Shown one piece after another: positions 50,660-59,817 of a stretch of 64,000 nt of DNA. The notes beneath the pieces were generated by a model. That model worked only from the letters and a program-made list of their open reading frames with translations. It was not told the DNA's origin and searched no databases. This DNA comes from Bradyrhizobium sp. CB1015 (GTDB lineage Bacteria; Pseudomonadota; Alphaproteobacteria; Rhizobiales; Xanthobacteraceae), in the NCBI RefSeq assembly GCF_025200925.1, contig NZ_CP104174.1:1736001-1800000 (forward strand). The letters run 5' to 3'. Position numbers and translations under genes: made by a program. Numbering within the stretch: position 1 is the first letter of the stretch; every line of letters starts with the position of its first letter.

Positions 50660-51718
50660 ATGAATCAGGCAGACGCTTGGAAACTGAGGTCATCACGCTA
50701 TGAGGCCGTTCAATTCAGTCGGGAGATCAATAAGCAGCTTTCGGAGCTAAGGCCGGACAACATCACGGGGGCTGCCTACATTGCGAAAGATTACGCTGTC
50801 ATCACAGCGTGCACGCTTGCGACCGTGTCTGTCTCGTGGTGGTTCTACCCGCTGGCCGTTCTCCTGATCGGTGCCTATCAACGCGGATTGACAACCATCG
50901 CTCACGATGCGGCTCACCGCACGCTCGCGAAGAATACGACCTGGAATTATGTCCTGGGCATTCTGTTCGCTTCCTATCCCTTGTTCCAACGCCACTGGGC
51001 CTACCGGATCTCACATGTCTACTTGCATCATCCCTATCTCGGCGACCCGGACAAGGATCCCGACCTGAAGTTTTTCCTGGCCAGCGGCGTCTACGATGTG
51101 CAGCCTCCAGAGAGATACGCTTTCAACATCATTTGGAAGCCGATCTTCGGCGGCGCGACAGTAGCGTATCTGAAGTATCTTTGGACTAATCGATTTTCGA
51201 TCGAAGAGACCGAAGATCAGAGCCGCTCAGGCATACTTGTCGACAGGTATGGCTTCTATCTGTTCTGGTTCAGCATCCTGGCCGGGTCATATGCTCTTGG
51301 TCTGCTCCATATCGTCGTCCTGTTTTGGATCGTGCCCTATCTCACCACGTTTCAGGTCCTCGGCTGGTTTATCGAACTCGCTGAGCACTCACCCATGTGC
51401 GAAACAGAGACGCAGAACGTCTATCTCACCAGGAATCGGAAAGGAAGCTTCCTCGAACGAGCCATCCTGGGACAGAATCTGGATGAGTACCACCTTGAGC
51501 ATCACCTTTCACCCGGCATCCCGTTTTGGCTGTTGCGCAAGGCTCAGAAAATCCGAATGCAGGATCCGAACTACGCGAAGGTCGCCGCCACCTGGGGCGG
51601 GCTCTTTGTCAAGGGACCTCAAGGTCAGCCTAGCGTCATAACTCAGTTGAAAGAGCGAAATCGACGGCTGTATGAGCAGTCCGTTGCCGGTGTTCGCACG
51701 CGAGGCAAGGTGGCGTGA
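50660..51718 (+). CDS. rtxC: RtxC, dihydrorhizobitoxine desaturase
   Basis: A 352-residue membrane desaturase of the fatty-acid desaturase fold. The three histidine boxes that bind the diiron centre are present: HDAAH, HVYLHH and HLEHH. Hydrophobic segments (ITACTLATVSVSWWFYPLAV and FYLFWFSILAGSYALGLLHI) lie between them. In B. elkanii this enzyme puts the vinyl double bond into dihydrorhizobitoxine, the last step. ATG 50660 has AGGAAGAGG just upstream. Its stop overlaps the GTG of rtxD. Confidence 0.93.
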   Translation: MNQADAWKLRSSRYEAVQFSREINKQLSELRPDNITGAAYIAKDYAVITACTLATVSVSWWFYPLAVLLIGAYQRGLTTIAHDAAHRTLAKNTTWNYVLGILFASYPLFQRHWAYRISHVYLHHPYLGDPDKDPDLKFFLASGVYDVQPPERYAFNIIWKPIFGGATVAYLKYLWTNRFSIEETEDQSRSGILVDRYGFYLFWFSILAGSYALGLLHIVVLFWIVPYLTTFQVLGWFIELAEHSPMCETETQNVYLTRNRKGSFLERAILGQNLDEYHLEHHLSPGIPFWLLRKAQKIRMQDPNYAKVAATWGGLFVKGPQGQPSVITQLKERNRRLYEQSVAGVRTRGKVA

Positions 51719-52533
51719 GGTTGCAACAGCCCGAGCCCACCCAAGCCGTTGTCGGCGTCACTTCGAACCGTCTTCTGGTCGATGGTGTGCATCGCGACTG
51801 GTTACGGCGCAAGTACGTGCAGGCACTCCATCGGCATGCGGGAGTGGCTTGCGTCGTATTGCCGACCGTCGACGCGGAAGATGCCGGGGACGAAGTCGCC
51901 CCGGCCATCATGCGCCGGCTCGACGGCCTGGTCTTGACAGGCGATGAATCGAACGTGGACCCCGCAGTCCTGTCAGCGCCCGCGTCCTTTGCGGATCCTG
52001 ATCGGCAGGATGTTGAGCCTGGGATCCTTGACCGTCCCCGGGACAGGCTCTCTGCCGTGGCCATAGAGAGCGCCATCGCCCTCGGAATGCCTATTCTGGG
52101 TATCTGCCGTGGGCTTCAGGAACTCAACGTCTATTTCGGCGGAACACTCCGCCCATCGCTTGCGGAGTGGAGCCGAGAAAGCGGCGCCATGCATGCCGAG
52201 AAGCCAGATCGTCCCAGGGACCGTCAATACGATGCCGCGCACCCCGTCAGGATATCATCCGATGGCGCACTCTTTCCAATCGCGCGGATGATCGAAACGC
52301 AAGTCAACTCGCTGCACAATCAAGGCATCGAGGCGCTTGCCCCAGCGCTGAGGAGCGAGGCGTGGGCGCCTGACGGTCTGGTCGAGGCAGCTTCAGTGAT
52401 TGGCGCTCCGACGCTGCAAATCGGTGTGCAATGGCACCCCGAATGGCACGTCTCAACCGACCTCCTCAGCAAGCAACTGTTCAAAGCATTTGGAGAGGCG
52501 TGTGTTGGGTACTGCCGAACTAAGAAGGGCTAG
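51715..52533 (+). CDS. rtxD: RtxD, class I glutamine amidotransferase / gamma-glutamyl hydrolase (PuuD-like)
   Basis: A 272-residue hydrolase of the peptidase C26 type. The nucleophile elbow is clear (MPILGICRGLQELNVYFGG, catalytic Cys), as are the C-terminal His-x-Glu (GVQWHPEWH) and VNSLHNQGIE. The closest familiar family is gamma-glutamyl-GABA hydrolase (PuuD). It probably cleaves a gamma-glutamyl amide. The GTG start overlaps the rtxC stop by four bases, so it is coupled to it. With the glutamine-synthetase-like RtxG it may add and remove a glutamyl group (inference). Letters follow the published operon order. Confidence 0.85.
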   Translation: MRLQQPEPTQAVVGVTSNRLLVDGVHRDWLRRKYVQALHRHAGVACVVLPTVDAEDAGDEVAPAIMRRLDGLVLTGDESNVDPAVLSAPASFADPDRQDVEPGILDRPRDRLSAVAIESAIALGMPILGICRGLQELNVYFGGTLRPSLAEWSRESGAMHAEKPDRPRDRQYDAAHPVRISSDGALFPIARMIETQVNSLHNQGIEALAPALRSEAWAPDGLVEAASVIGAPTLQIGVQWHPEWHVSTDLLSKQLFKAFGEACVGYCRTKKG

Positions 52534-52545
52534 AGGCAGATCGTG

Positions 52546-53565
52546 ATGTTGCAAACGAAACGTGGCTCGCGCGAGCCGAAAGGGCCGTCCTCCGAAACCG
52601 ACGCGCGCGCCTGGGCTTCCGAGAGCTCCGCCCGGCTTCGCGGGCACAAAAAGGGTGGACGATTGACGAGCGGCTTCGCTCTAGGAGTGTTCTTTGTGGC
52701 GCTTTATGTCGTTCTGAGCGCGGCAGGCGAGGTTTATGCGGCATCGTATTTTCAGCAAGCCGATGTGTTCGTGGCGCTCCTGCTGTCGTTCGCTGTGGTT
52801 TGTCTGACGTTCAACTTCTTGGCGCGCCACGAGGGAGGCGAAGCAAGAGCCGGAAAATGGTCGCTCCTGGTCTTCGTTGCACTCAACGTCGTGACGGCGA
52901 TCAGCTGGATCGGACTATTTATAGGACTGAAATACGCTGAACCTGCGATCGTGGTCGCTTTCATGGTGGCGTTGGGGCCCGCCGCAACAGTGTGGTTAAA
53001 CGCCCTGATCAGGCGCAGGGGCGCCCCGCCAACATCCGATATTGTCGTGAGCGCCGCGATTGCGACGATCGGGACTTACATGATTTGGATCTCGGCCAGC
53101 GGCAATGCGGGCGTGGAGTGGGGGGCCCGATCGTCCTTTGGCATCGTCTTGGCCATCGTGGCCGGCCTATCGCTCGCCCTCACAAATATACTTGTCAAGG
53201 TGCTGTTCGACCGTGGGTTTTCCGGCCGACAGGTCCTGGCGCATCGCTTTTATGGAACCATTCTCTTGCTGCTGGGGCTGGTCGATCATTCATCTATCGT
53301 GCCCGAGATCTCGCAGCATTGGTTTGCGATCGCAGCAATTGGGCTGTCGACGATCGTTTTGCCTTTGCTGTTGATTCAGGAGGGCATTCGCCGCGTAGAG
53401 CCCTTCACCGTCAACATGGTCCTGTCCACCGCCCCCATCGTCACCTTCCTGTTCCAGTACTTCGATTCTCGCATCGTGCCTTCGTCACATACGTTCGTTG
53501 GAAATGTCCTCATTACGGCTATCGCTGTCAGCAACATCTACTTGCAGTATCGGAGATCCGCATGA
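52546..53565 (+). CDS. rtxE: RtxE, EamA/DMT-family transporter
   Basis: An inner-membrane protein of about 339 residues with about ten membrane helices in two EamA repeats (starts at LTSGFALGVFFVALYVVLSA; ends at NVLITAIAVSNIYLQYRR). It is preceded by a hydrophilic N-terminal tail of 40 residues that is longer than usual. Members of the DMT superfamily export metabolites, so export of rhizobitoxine or an intermediate is likely. ATG 52546 or GTG 52543 both fit a GAGG ribosome site. Its stop overlaps rtxF by ATGA. Confidence 0.82.
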   Translation: MLQTKRGSREPKGPSSETDARAWASESSARLRGHKKGGRLTSGFALGVFFVALYVVLSAAGEVYAASYFQQADVFVALLLSFAVVCLTFNFLARHEGGEARAGKWSLLVFVALNVVTAISWIGLFIGLKYAEPAIVVAFMVALGPAATVWLNALIRRRGAPPTSDIVVSAAIATIGTYMIWISASGNAGVEWGARSSFGIVLAIVAGLSLALTNILVKVLFDRGFSGRQVLAHRFYGTILLLLGLVDHSSIVPEISQHWFAIAAIGLSTIVLPLLLIQEGIRRVEPFTVNMVLSTAPIVTFLFQYFDSRIVPSSHTFVGNVLITAIAVSNIYLQYRRSA

Positions 53566-54848
53566 AAGAACGTAAATGTGTAGTCGTGGACGCATACTCT
53601 ACGGGTCGCTACCTTCCCGAAGAATTCAAGCGCTATGGAATTGGGACCGTGCATGTGATGTCGGCCGCACAGATTCCACCTATATTCCAAGCGCATTTCA
53701 ATGAGGATCTGTACGATGAGGTCATTCGCCCCGGCGAGCGCATGGAGTATGATGACATCGTTGAATATCATCTTCAGGCGCTCCATGGCAGAGAAGTCGA
53801 GTTCGTTATCGCCGGCTGCGAGTCTGGAGTTGAACTCGCCGATTCGTTGTCAGAGCGGCTGGGCTTACCTTCAAACGGGACCGCTCTATCGGCTGCTCGG
53901 CGTGACAAAGCGCGATTGTCTTGCGCGCTGACCTATGCCGGTGTGCGATCGATCAGACAAGTCGTGTCGGACAATGCTGTAGAGATCGCAAGCTGGAGGC
54001 GCGAAGCGAACTTCGACGAGATCGTGATCAAACCTCTGAATAGTACGGGCACCGAGGATGTATTCTTTTGCTCGACAGATTCCGATATTCAGCGTGCTCT
54101 AAGCGCGATTGTCGGGAAGACGAACCGTGTCGGAGCATTGAATCGTTTTGCTCTCGGACAGGAAAAAATAAACGGTCAACAATACACAGTAAACGCCATC
54201 TCGATCCACGGAGATGCCTTCGTTACGGAGGCCTGGACCTATGACACCGTTCCTATCGAGGGGGCATCATCGGTCTGCTCACTCGAGAGATTGTTGGACG
54301 GCAGCGAACCAATCGTTCAGGAGCTCTCCGACTACCTGAAACGTGCGTTGCAGGCACTTCAGATCCTCGAGGGACCGGCTCATGCCGAGATTATTGTCGA
54401 TCATCGGGGGCCCGTTCTGGTGGACTTCGGGGCGAGGCTTCAAGGGACTATGTCGGCAAAAGCACGAACGATGGCGTTGGGGCATAACCATATCACACTG
54501 ACCGCTTGGCGCTACGCAGATCCCGAGGGCTTTGGTGAGTACATGAGGATGCGCGGGCCGTACAAGCGGAACGCGCACGCACTCTGTGTCTCCCTGATCT
54601 CCGACAGGGGCGGCGTCGTTGCCGGCTACCCGGGACTCCAAGCAATCCGCAAACTCCCGAGCTTTGCGGATGCCATCGCATTCGTTCCAATGGGTGAAGA
54701 GCTGGTTCCGACCATCGATTTGGCGTCGACACCAGGCATCGTCTATCTCGTGAATAGCGACATGAATCAGCTTAATGATGACTATCACAAGTTGCGAGCA
54801 ATGCGAATGGATCAGGTGTTCGAATTGGTGGCGCGGGATAGCCAGTGA
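53562..54848 (+). CDS. rtxF: RtxF, ATP-grasp ligase
   Basis: A 428-residue ATP-grasp enzyme: an N-terminal Rossmann-like part (VVDAYSTGRYLPEEFKRYGI), then the ATP-grasp core (FDEIVIKPLNSTGTEDVFF and QYTVNAISIHGDAFVTEAWT), and the magnesium motif HAEIIVDHRGPVLVDFGARL. It probably makes an amide bond between an amino acid and another amine. Its role in the rhizobitoxine pathway is not established as far as I know. The ATG overlaps the rtxE stop by ATGA, so it belongs to the operon. Confidence 0.82.
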   Translation: MKERKCVVVDAYSTGRYLPEEFKRYGIGTVHVMSAAQIPPIFQAHFNEDLYDEVIRPGERMEYDDIVEYHLQALHGREVEFVIAGCESGVELADSLSERLGLPSNGTALSAARRDKARLSCALTYAGVRSIRQVVSDNAVEIASWRREANFDEIVIKPLNSTGTEDVFFCSTDSDIQRALSAIVGKTNRVGALNRFALGQEKINGQQYTVNAISIHGDAFVTEAWTYDTVPIEGASSVCSLERLLDGSEPIVQELSDYLKRALQALQILEGPAHAEIIVDHRGPVLVDFGARLQGTMSAKARTMALGHNHITLTAWRYADPEGFGEYMRMRGPYKRNAHALCVSLISDRGGVVAGYPGLQAIRKLPSFADAIAFVPMGEELVPTIDLASTPGIVYLVNSDMNQLNDDYHKLRAMRMDQVFELVARDSQ

Positions 54849-56176
54849 TGGCAACTGAAGCAACCTTGACCGGAGCGAATCCAGCCCGCGCGGCGATGAT
54901 CGGCGTAAGCGACTTCGACGGTGTGCTGCGAGGCAAACACCTCTTAGGTGAAGATCTCTCTGGTCAAGACAAAGTCATCAAGTTCTCTGAAGCAGTGCTG
55001 GCGTGGGATTGTTCGGATCGGGTCATTCCGATCAGTTTCACGCAGCAGCCGTTATCAGCATTTGGGGATGCTGATCTGCGTATTCTGTCTGCCACCGGCC
55101 GTTCGGTGTCTGACGTCGGCAATCAATATCTCTACCTTGCCGAGTTCACAGGCGCACATGAGAACATCTGCCCGCGGGGTGTTCTGCGTAAAGTCCTGAG
55201 AAGGGCTGCTGACCTCGGATACAGATGCGCTGTCGGGTTCGAGTTTGAATTCATGTTGTTCAAGGAGAACGCCGATACAATTGAGGATAAGCCGTTCAGC
55301 GAATGGGTTCCTTTAACACGGGGCCCGTTCGGCTACTCGATTATGCGCTCCGTTGCTCAACATGAGCTGTTCGATGAGATCTTGGCGCTTTGTGAGAAAG
55401 CTAGAATACCTCTCAGCGGACTGCACTTCGAAACCGGACCGGGCGTGGTCGAAGCGTCACTTCGTCATTGTGATGCGTTGGAAGCGGCCGATCGAGCAAC
55501 CATATTCAAATCGATGATAAAGGCCTGGGCGCAAAGGCGAGGCATGATGGCTACATTTATGGCCAAGGTTTCCGAGGATTGGCCGGGCCAGTCCGGCCAT
55601 ATTCACATTTCGATGTCCTCGGATGGTCAGAATGCGTTTCACGACAGCAATGCGGTCGGCAACTTCTCAAAGCTTATGAGGCAATTCATCGCCGGACAAT
55701 TAAACTACATGAACGAGTTTTGTGTGCTCGCTGCGCCGAACTTCAATAGCTACAAGAGGTTTGTGCCTGGCTGCTGGGCACCAATCTGTCCAAGCTGGGG
55801 AGTTGACAACCGCTCCTGCGCGGTTCGCGCTATCTCGGGAGAGCCATCCGTCCATCGTCTGGAATATCGGCTGGCTGGCGCAGACGTGAACCCCTATCTT
55901 GCGCTCGCATGTGCCATTGGTTCCGGAATATTGGGAGTCGAGACAGGTGTGGCACTACCCGCGTCGATCGCCGGCGATGCAAGCGTGGAAATGACTGCGA
56001 GACTACCTCAAGGCCTATCAGAGGCAACTTCTCGTTTTGCACAGTCAGCAGCAGCGAACGAGGTTTTCGGCGAAAGGTTTGTTGAAGCATTTTCTTGCTC
56101 GCGCCGTTGGGAATGGGACGCCGTTCAAAATCGAGTGACCGACTTTGAACGTCGGAGATACTTCGAGATCATCTAG
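54848..56176 (+). CDS. rtxG: RtxG, glutamine-synthetase-family ligase
   Basis: A 442-residue enzyme of the glutamine synthetase family, type III/PuuA-like: GVSDFDGVLRGK at the start, the metal-binding GFEFEFMLFKE, HFETGPGVVEASLRHCDALE, SGHIHISMS and LEYRLAGADVNPYLALA. Such enzymes activate glutamate as gamma-glutamyl phosphate and join it to an amine. With the PuuD-like RtxD this resembles the Puu pathway pairing. ATG 54848 overlaps the rtxF stop (TGATG); GTG 54845 is an alternative. It is the last gene of rtxACDEFG. Confidence 0.88.
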   Translation: MATEATLTGANPARAAMIGVSDFDGVLRGKHLLGEDLSGQDKVIKFSEAVLAWDCSDRVIPISFTQQPLSAFGDADLRILSATGRSVSDVGNQYLYLAEFTGAHENICPRGVLRKVLRRAADLGYRCAVGFEFEFMLFKENADTIEDKPFSEWVPLTRGPFGYSIMRSVAQHELFDEILALCEKARIPLSGLHFETGPGVVEASLRHCDALEAADRATIFKSMIKAWAQRRGMMATFMAKVSEDWPGQSGHIHISMSSDGQNAFHDSNAVGNFSKLMRQFIAGQLNYMNEFCVLAAPNFNSYKRFVPGCWAPICPSWGVDNRSCAVRAISGEPSVHRLEYRLAGADVNPYLALACAIGSGILGVETGVALPASIAGDASVEMTARLPQGLSEATSRFAQSAAANEVFGERFVEAFSCSRRWEWDAVQNRVTDFERRRYFEII

Positions 56177-57217
56177 CTTGTGTTGACAGTTCTATGCCTC
56201 ATTCCTCTCGCAGCCATGTGAAGGGCGCGTCTCTCGTTAAGAACCGTGGGGAGCTGATGAGATCTGCTGCCAACTGCTCTGTGGCCGCAATTGCGATTGC
56301 TTCGGTGCGACGCAGGTAAGATGTGCTCGATTTTTTCAAGAAGGAAGGCAAAAGGGGAATATTTGTCCAGTGGGGCGAAGCCGAAGAGCAGGACGCGCCC
56401 CGCGCGGCGCTCTGAATTCCCTGCCGGCGAAGAGGGGCCAATCACTTTTGGTCCTGGATTCATGAGAGCGAGAAATGCTGCGCAGTCTATTTCGCGAAGC
56501 GTAAAGGATTGTCCCTCAAGCGCCGCATGAGGGTATCGCGCAGAACCGCCCCTGCATATCTTGGGATGCGCGCGTACAAAGGCTGCAACAATGATCTTGC
56601 CTTTATCGGCTTCGAACGGGTGAGCGCATCACGCGAAAGGCCAAAGAACTTTAGGGAAGGCCGTAAGAAAGTACTCCTCCGGTGAGGGCCCCCGGTGAGG
56701 CCACCTTCGCTGGATAGCCGATTTGCGATCAAGCAGCGTGAGTGACGCACGCGCGCTAGGACCGGACCGTCGTAGAACGCGATCTCTCCGGTGAGTTGAA
56801 GGGTCGTCTCGCCCCTGTCCTTCTGATTGATCGCCTTGAGCGACGTCTCCGCGGCTGTCCTGATGGGTGCCGTCGAGCTTGAGGAAAATCGTACCAAGCT
56901 AGCCAAGTCTTAAAAACATGGCAGAGCTTGCTCTTGGCGGTGCAGTTGAATCCAAATGAGCGGGTCGCCACTAAAAGTAGCCGAGCTGGGATCAACAGCG
57001 CGCTACATTGCTCCGCCCCAGAAAGATGTGACGGGCCCACCGTCAGGCAGTGCCACAAGACTAGCGGTTCGACCACACCGTCAATGTCAATCAGTGCCGT
57101 CTTCGGTTTTGACGGGCTCTACAGGAGAGTACGCTTTAATAGACAAATGAGAAAAAATCGGCCGCTGAAATACACCCGCGATCGGACGTAGATGAGTGCG
57201 GCTGAAACATCGTCTCA
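56177..57217. other. Stretch without a recognised gene after rtxG
   Basis: No family is recognised, and no clear terminator for the rtx operon was found. Confidence 0.45.
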
Positions 57218-57420
57218 TCCTGCCTAATCTCGCCGTCGACCCAGCAGACTCCACTCGTCAGACGCTGCATCCGGGTAATGCAGCGTAGGAGTGTGGTCTT
57301 GCCGCACCCTGGAGGACGGACAAATTCCCGTGAGTCCCTTGCGTGAACGCTGAATCGAAACCAGCGAACAGTTGCGGGAGATCAGCTGAACGGCGACTGC
57401 GATATAACCCAGCTCTGCTC
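57218..57420 (-). pseudogene. ABC transporter ATPase fragment
   Basis: On the minus strand EFVRPPGCGKTTLLRCITRM continued by LTSGVCWVDGEI is the start of an ABC ATPase, with the Walker A core PGCGKTT. A preceding piece in another frame (AVQLISRNCSLVSI) matches the strand just upstream. Nothing of the rest of the ATPase follows, so this is a relic. Confidence 0.65.
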
Positions 57421-57751
57421 CCTCACGTGCCCGCACCTGGGCCGTTTACTTCTACAAAAATAACGACAAGAACAGTCAGAAAGGCGACAATCAGAACCCC
57501 GCCGAGGATAGCTGTATTGCTTGAGCGCGGCGTCTCTGCAGCTAGGAGATTAAAACGCGGGGCGGCAGGATTGCACATCCCGTACGTCACAAGGGGGCGT
57601 TAAGCCTCTCAGCGCCATCGAGGATATTGACTGTCGGGCGTTGGGGCGTGCGGATCATACATATAAGGCTGGGTTCCAGCCCCGCGGAATTGCCAGGCAG
57701 CTTGACCGGCCGGAAGTTGTCCGCCGGTTGACCGGGTGCGGCTAGCGTCGT

Positions 57752-57937
57752 TTAGCTGTCGTAGGGGCCGCCATTCCTGAAGCTTGGTGGCACCTCTCGG
57801 GGACCATTCTGCTTGAATGTCGCCACAGCTTTGACGCTCGAAGGACTTGCGCCAGCGGCAGCACTCGTTGCGTCTGAAAGTTCAGGTGCAAGCAGCATCA
57901 AAGTCAAGTGGAACAAGATAAATCGGATCAGCCTCAT
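57752..57937 (-). CDS. Possible small exported protein
   Basis: A 61-residue frame with a signal-peptide-like N-terminus (MRLIRFILFHLTLMLLAPEL) and a short tail (SSVKAVATFKQNGPREVPPS). It has no clear ribosome site and no recognised family. Confidence 0.32.
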   Translation of the reverse strand: MRLIRFILFHLTLMLLAPELSDATSAAAGASPSSVKAVATFKQNGPREVPPSFRNGGPYDS

Positions 57938-58033
57938 TAGAATTGAGATAGTCGCTGCGGCCTGCGTTCTTTGCGCCAGCTCCTGCTCGTTATCCAGCAA
58001 TTTACGTGCCTTCAGAAATGCGGTCCGGGTGGC

Positions 58034-58330
58034 CTAGGCCAGACCGTGCATTGCGATTACATGGCTTTCTCCCGTCACACGCTGGCCGCATGCAAGGCCT
58101 TGAACGGCCGAGCCGAGATCAACTCTTTCGCCCGCGAACTCGTGGCCCACCACCATGGGCACAGGCACCGTTTTACGAGCCCACTCGTCCCAGCGGAAAA
58201 TATGAATATCCGTACCGCAAATCCCGGTCTTCTTGACCCTGATCAAGAGATTAGTCGGTCCGATCATGGGCACGGGTTCGTCGCGTAGACAGAGTCCGGG
58301 CTCAGACTTAGCCTTGACGAGCGCCTTCAT
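58034..58330 (-). pseudogene. tdh: Truncated L-threonine 3-dehydrogenase
   Basis: The first about 99 residues of threonine 3-dehydrogenase ([20 protein letters not shown], then [20 protein letters not shown] and VGHEFAGE). The zinc-binding Cys and His-Glu of the catalytic domain are present. The frame ends ([12 protein letters not shown]) before the structural zinc and NAD domain, so the gene is cut off and inactive. Confidence 0.82.
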
Positions 58331-59038
58331 GTTAGAAACCTTACGCTTTAATTGATGCAGAGCACTGCGATCGCGCGCGTTTGCGTAGGCATCAGTGGCG
58401 ATGGCGCAATTGCTTGCGGCGATGCGAGCGGAGGCAGCGAATTCCATACCAACGTCCGGTGGAATCGCTAAGCGCCCTCTGCAATCGCCCGCGAGGTGGC
58501 TTCACGTCTTCGGGAATCGCCTGCCGTAAGATTTTTGACACGGTATGGGCCGAGCGTTCCTGTGGCCGCGAAGGCTCGGAGAGATTCGTAGGGATCGCCG
58601 GCTTCGGGGGCTTTTCTGCCCGGCCAGCGATCCGCCCAGCTCAACAGGATCATCCCGCGGCGCGGCTCCCGCACCTCACCGGCAGTTCGCGGGGCTCCGG
58701 GGCGGCAGGACAGCGAAGGATCGTTGAAAGCCTCCCGGGGTAAATGCCGAGCGTCGGAAGAGTGAACCATCTCACTCAACGTTGTGCGGATATTTACCTT
58801 CGGGTGGCTGTTGCGCATCAGCCAGCTCGGGCTAGCGCTTTCGCAACCGCTAGCTCCCCGACATCAACCGCGTCCCGTCCTGTCGCGAAGACGACATTCC
58901 ACTCCAAGAAGCAAGACGAGCCGCACAATTCTTTGGCCTGGCTTTTGCTACCGCAGGTTTTTTGGCCACGCGGTCGGTGCATTCAAAGCGCTAGATCGGT
59001 AGGGCCACAGTTCGGCACTGGCAGCGCAAGGAGGCACT
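58331..59038. other. Stretch without a recognised gene
   Basis: No family is recognised between the tdh fragment and the acetyltransferase fragment. Confidence 0.45.
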
Positions 59039-59386
59039 ATGCAATCCGGCGATGGGGATGCACCATCGATCAAGACTATCGATCTTCAGGACCACTCGAG
59101 AGTCCTTGCGATCCTAACAACCGCATTCACGATGTGTCCTTTGTTGAGGTGGCTGTACCCTGAACCGCGGGAGTACCTGCAGCATTTTAACGGGCTTCTT
59201 AAGCATCACTGCGGCAGTCCATATTCGAGCGGCGCATACCTTAGCGAGGGCGACAAGGGAGCCATCTTATGGGACACAGCTGGCGAAAAGCGCGACAACA
59301 CCAGCATGATGGAATTCCTTCTAAAGAGCATTCCTGCGCACCGTCGTTCCGAAACCGAAAGACTTTTTGAAACGTTCGGTAAATAG
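59039..59386 (+). pseudogene. N-terminal half of a GNAT-type acetyltransferase
   Basis: A 115-residue frame that matches only the first half of a GNAT family: SRVLAILTTAFTMCPLLRWL, YPEPREYLQHF, SGAYLSEGDKGAILWDTAGE. The second half with the acetyl-CoA-binding motif A is absent, so it is probably inactive. A GGAG precedes the ATG. The DUF2274 gene follows after 11 bases. Confidence 0.6.
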
Positions 59387-59397
59387 AGGGTAACAAA

Positions 59398-59628
59398 ATG
59401 CCAAAACTCAAAATAGGAGAGCTTCCGGACGACAAGCCGGTCAAAGTAAGTGCGGAGCTGCCTGCGGCGGTGCATCGTGATCTCATTGCATATGCAGAAG
59501 CGCTTACGCGTCAGGGTGGTCAAGTGGTCGATCCGACTAAACTCATCGCCCCCATGTTGGCGCGCTTTATGGCCACTGATCGAGGATTTTCTAAGCTGAA
59601 ACGTGAAGCCGCTGGCGAAGGACAGTGA
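59398..59628 (+). CDS. DUF2274 protein (orphan of a trb conjugation cluster)
   Basis: A 76-residue protein (MPKLKIGELPDDKPVKVSAE, LPAAVHRDLIAYAEALTRQG, LIAPMLARFMATDRGF). This family is normally encoded directly downstream of trbI in conjugative transfer clusters of integrative elements. Here no trb gene remains, so it is an orphan. Its presence suggests that the island once contained or received a Trb-type conjugative element. Confidence 0.82.
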   Translation: MPKLKIGELPDDKPVKVSAELPAAVHRDLIAYAEALTRQGGQVVDPTKLIAPMLARFMATDRGFSKLKREAAGEGQ

Positions 59629-59817
59629 TGCTCCAGTTTCCTCGAAGCCGTCGGTCGACGCTAAATAGTTTGCACGCATCAAGCTAGGCGCTGCCGAGTT
59701 GGCCTTAAGAGCTGAGATATCGGGTCGGAAAGTGTGTTTTCGCGTTTACCCTAAACAACTCCGATTGCCAGATTTTCTCGATTTTCAGACGCGAGAGCGC
59801 TGGGCGTCGTCGCGCAG

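Noticed and set aside
52992..53561. Upstream extension of the rtxF frame
   Set aside because: It overlaps rtxE out of frame and looks like a shadow; the ATG at 53562 overlaps the rtxE stop and begins the ATP-grasp homology.
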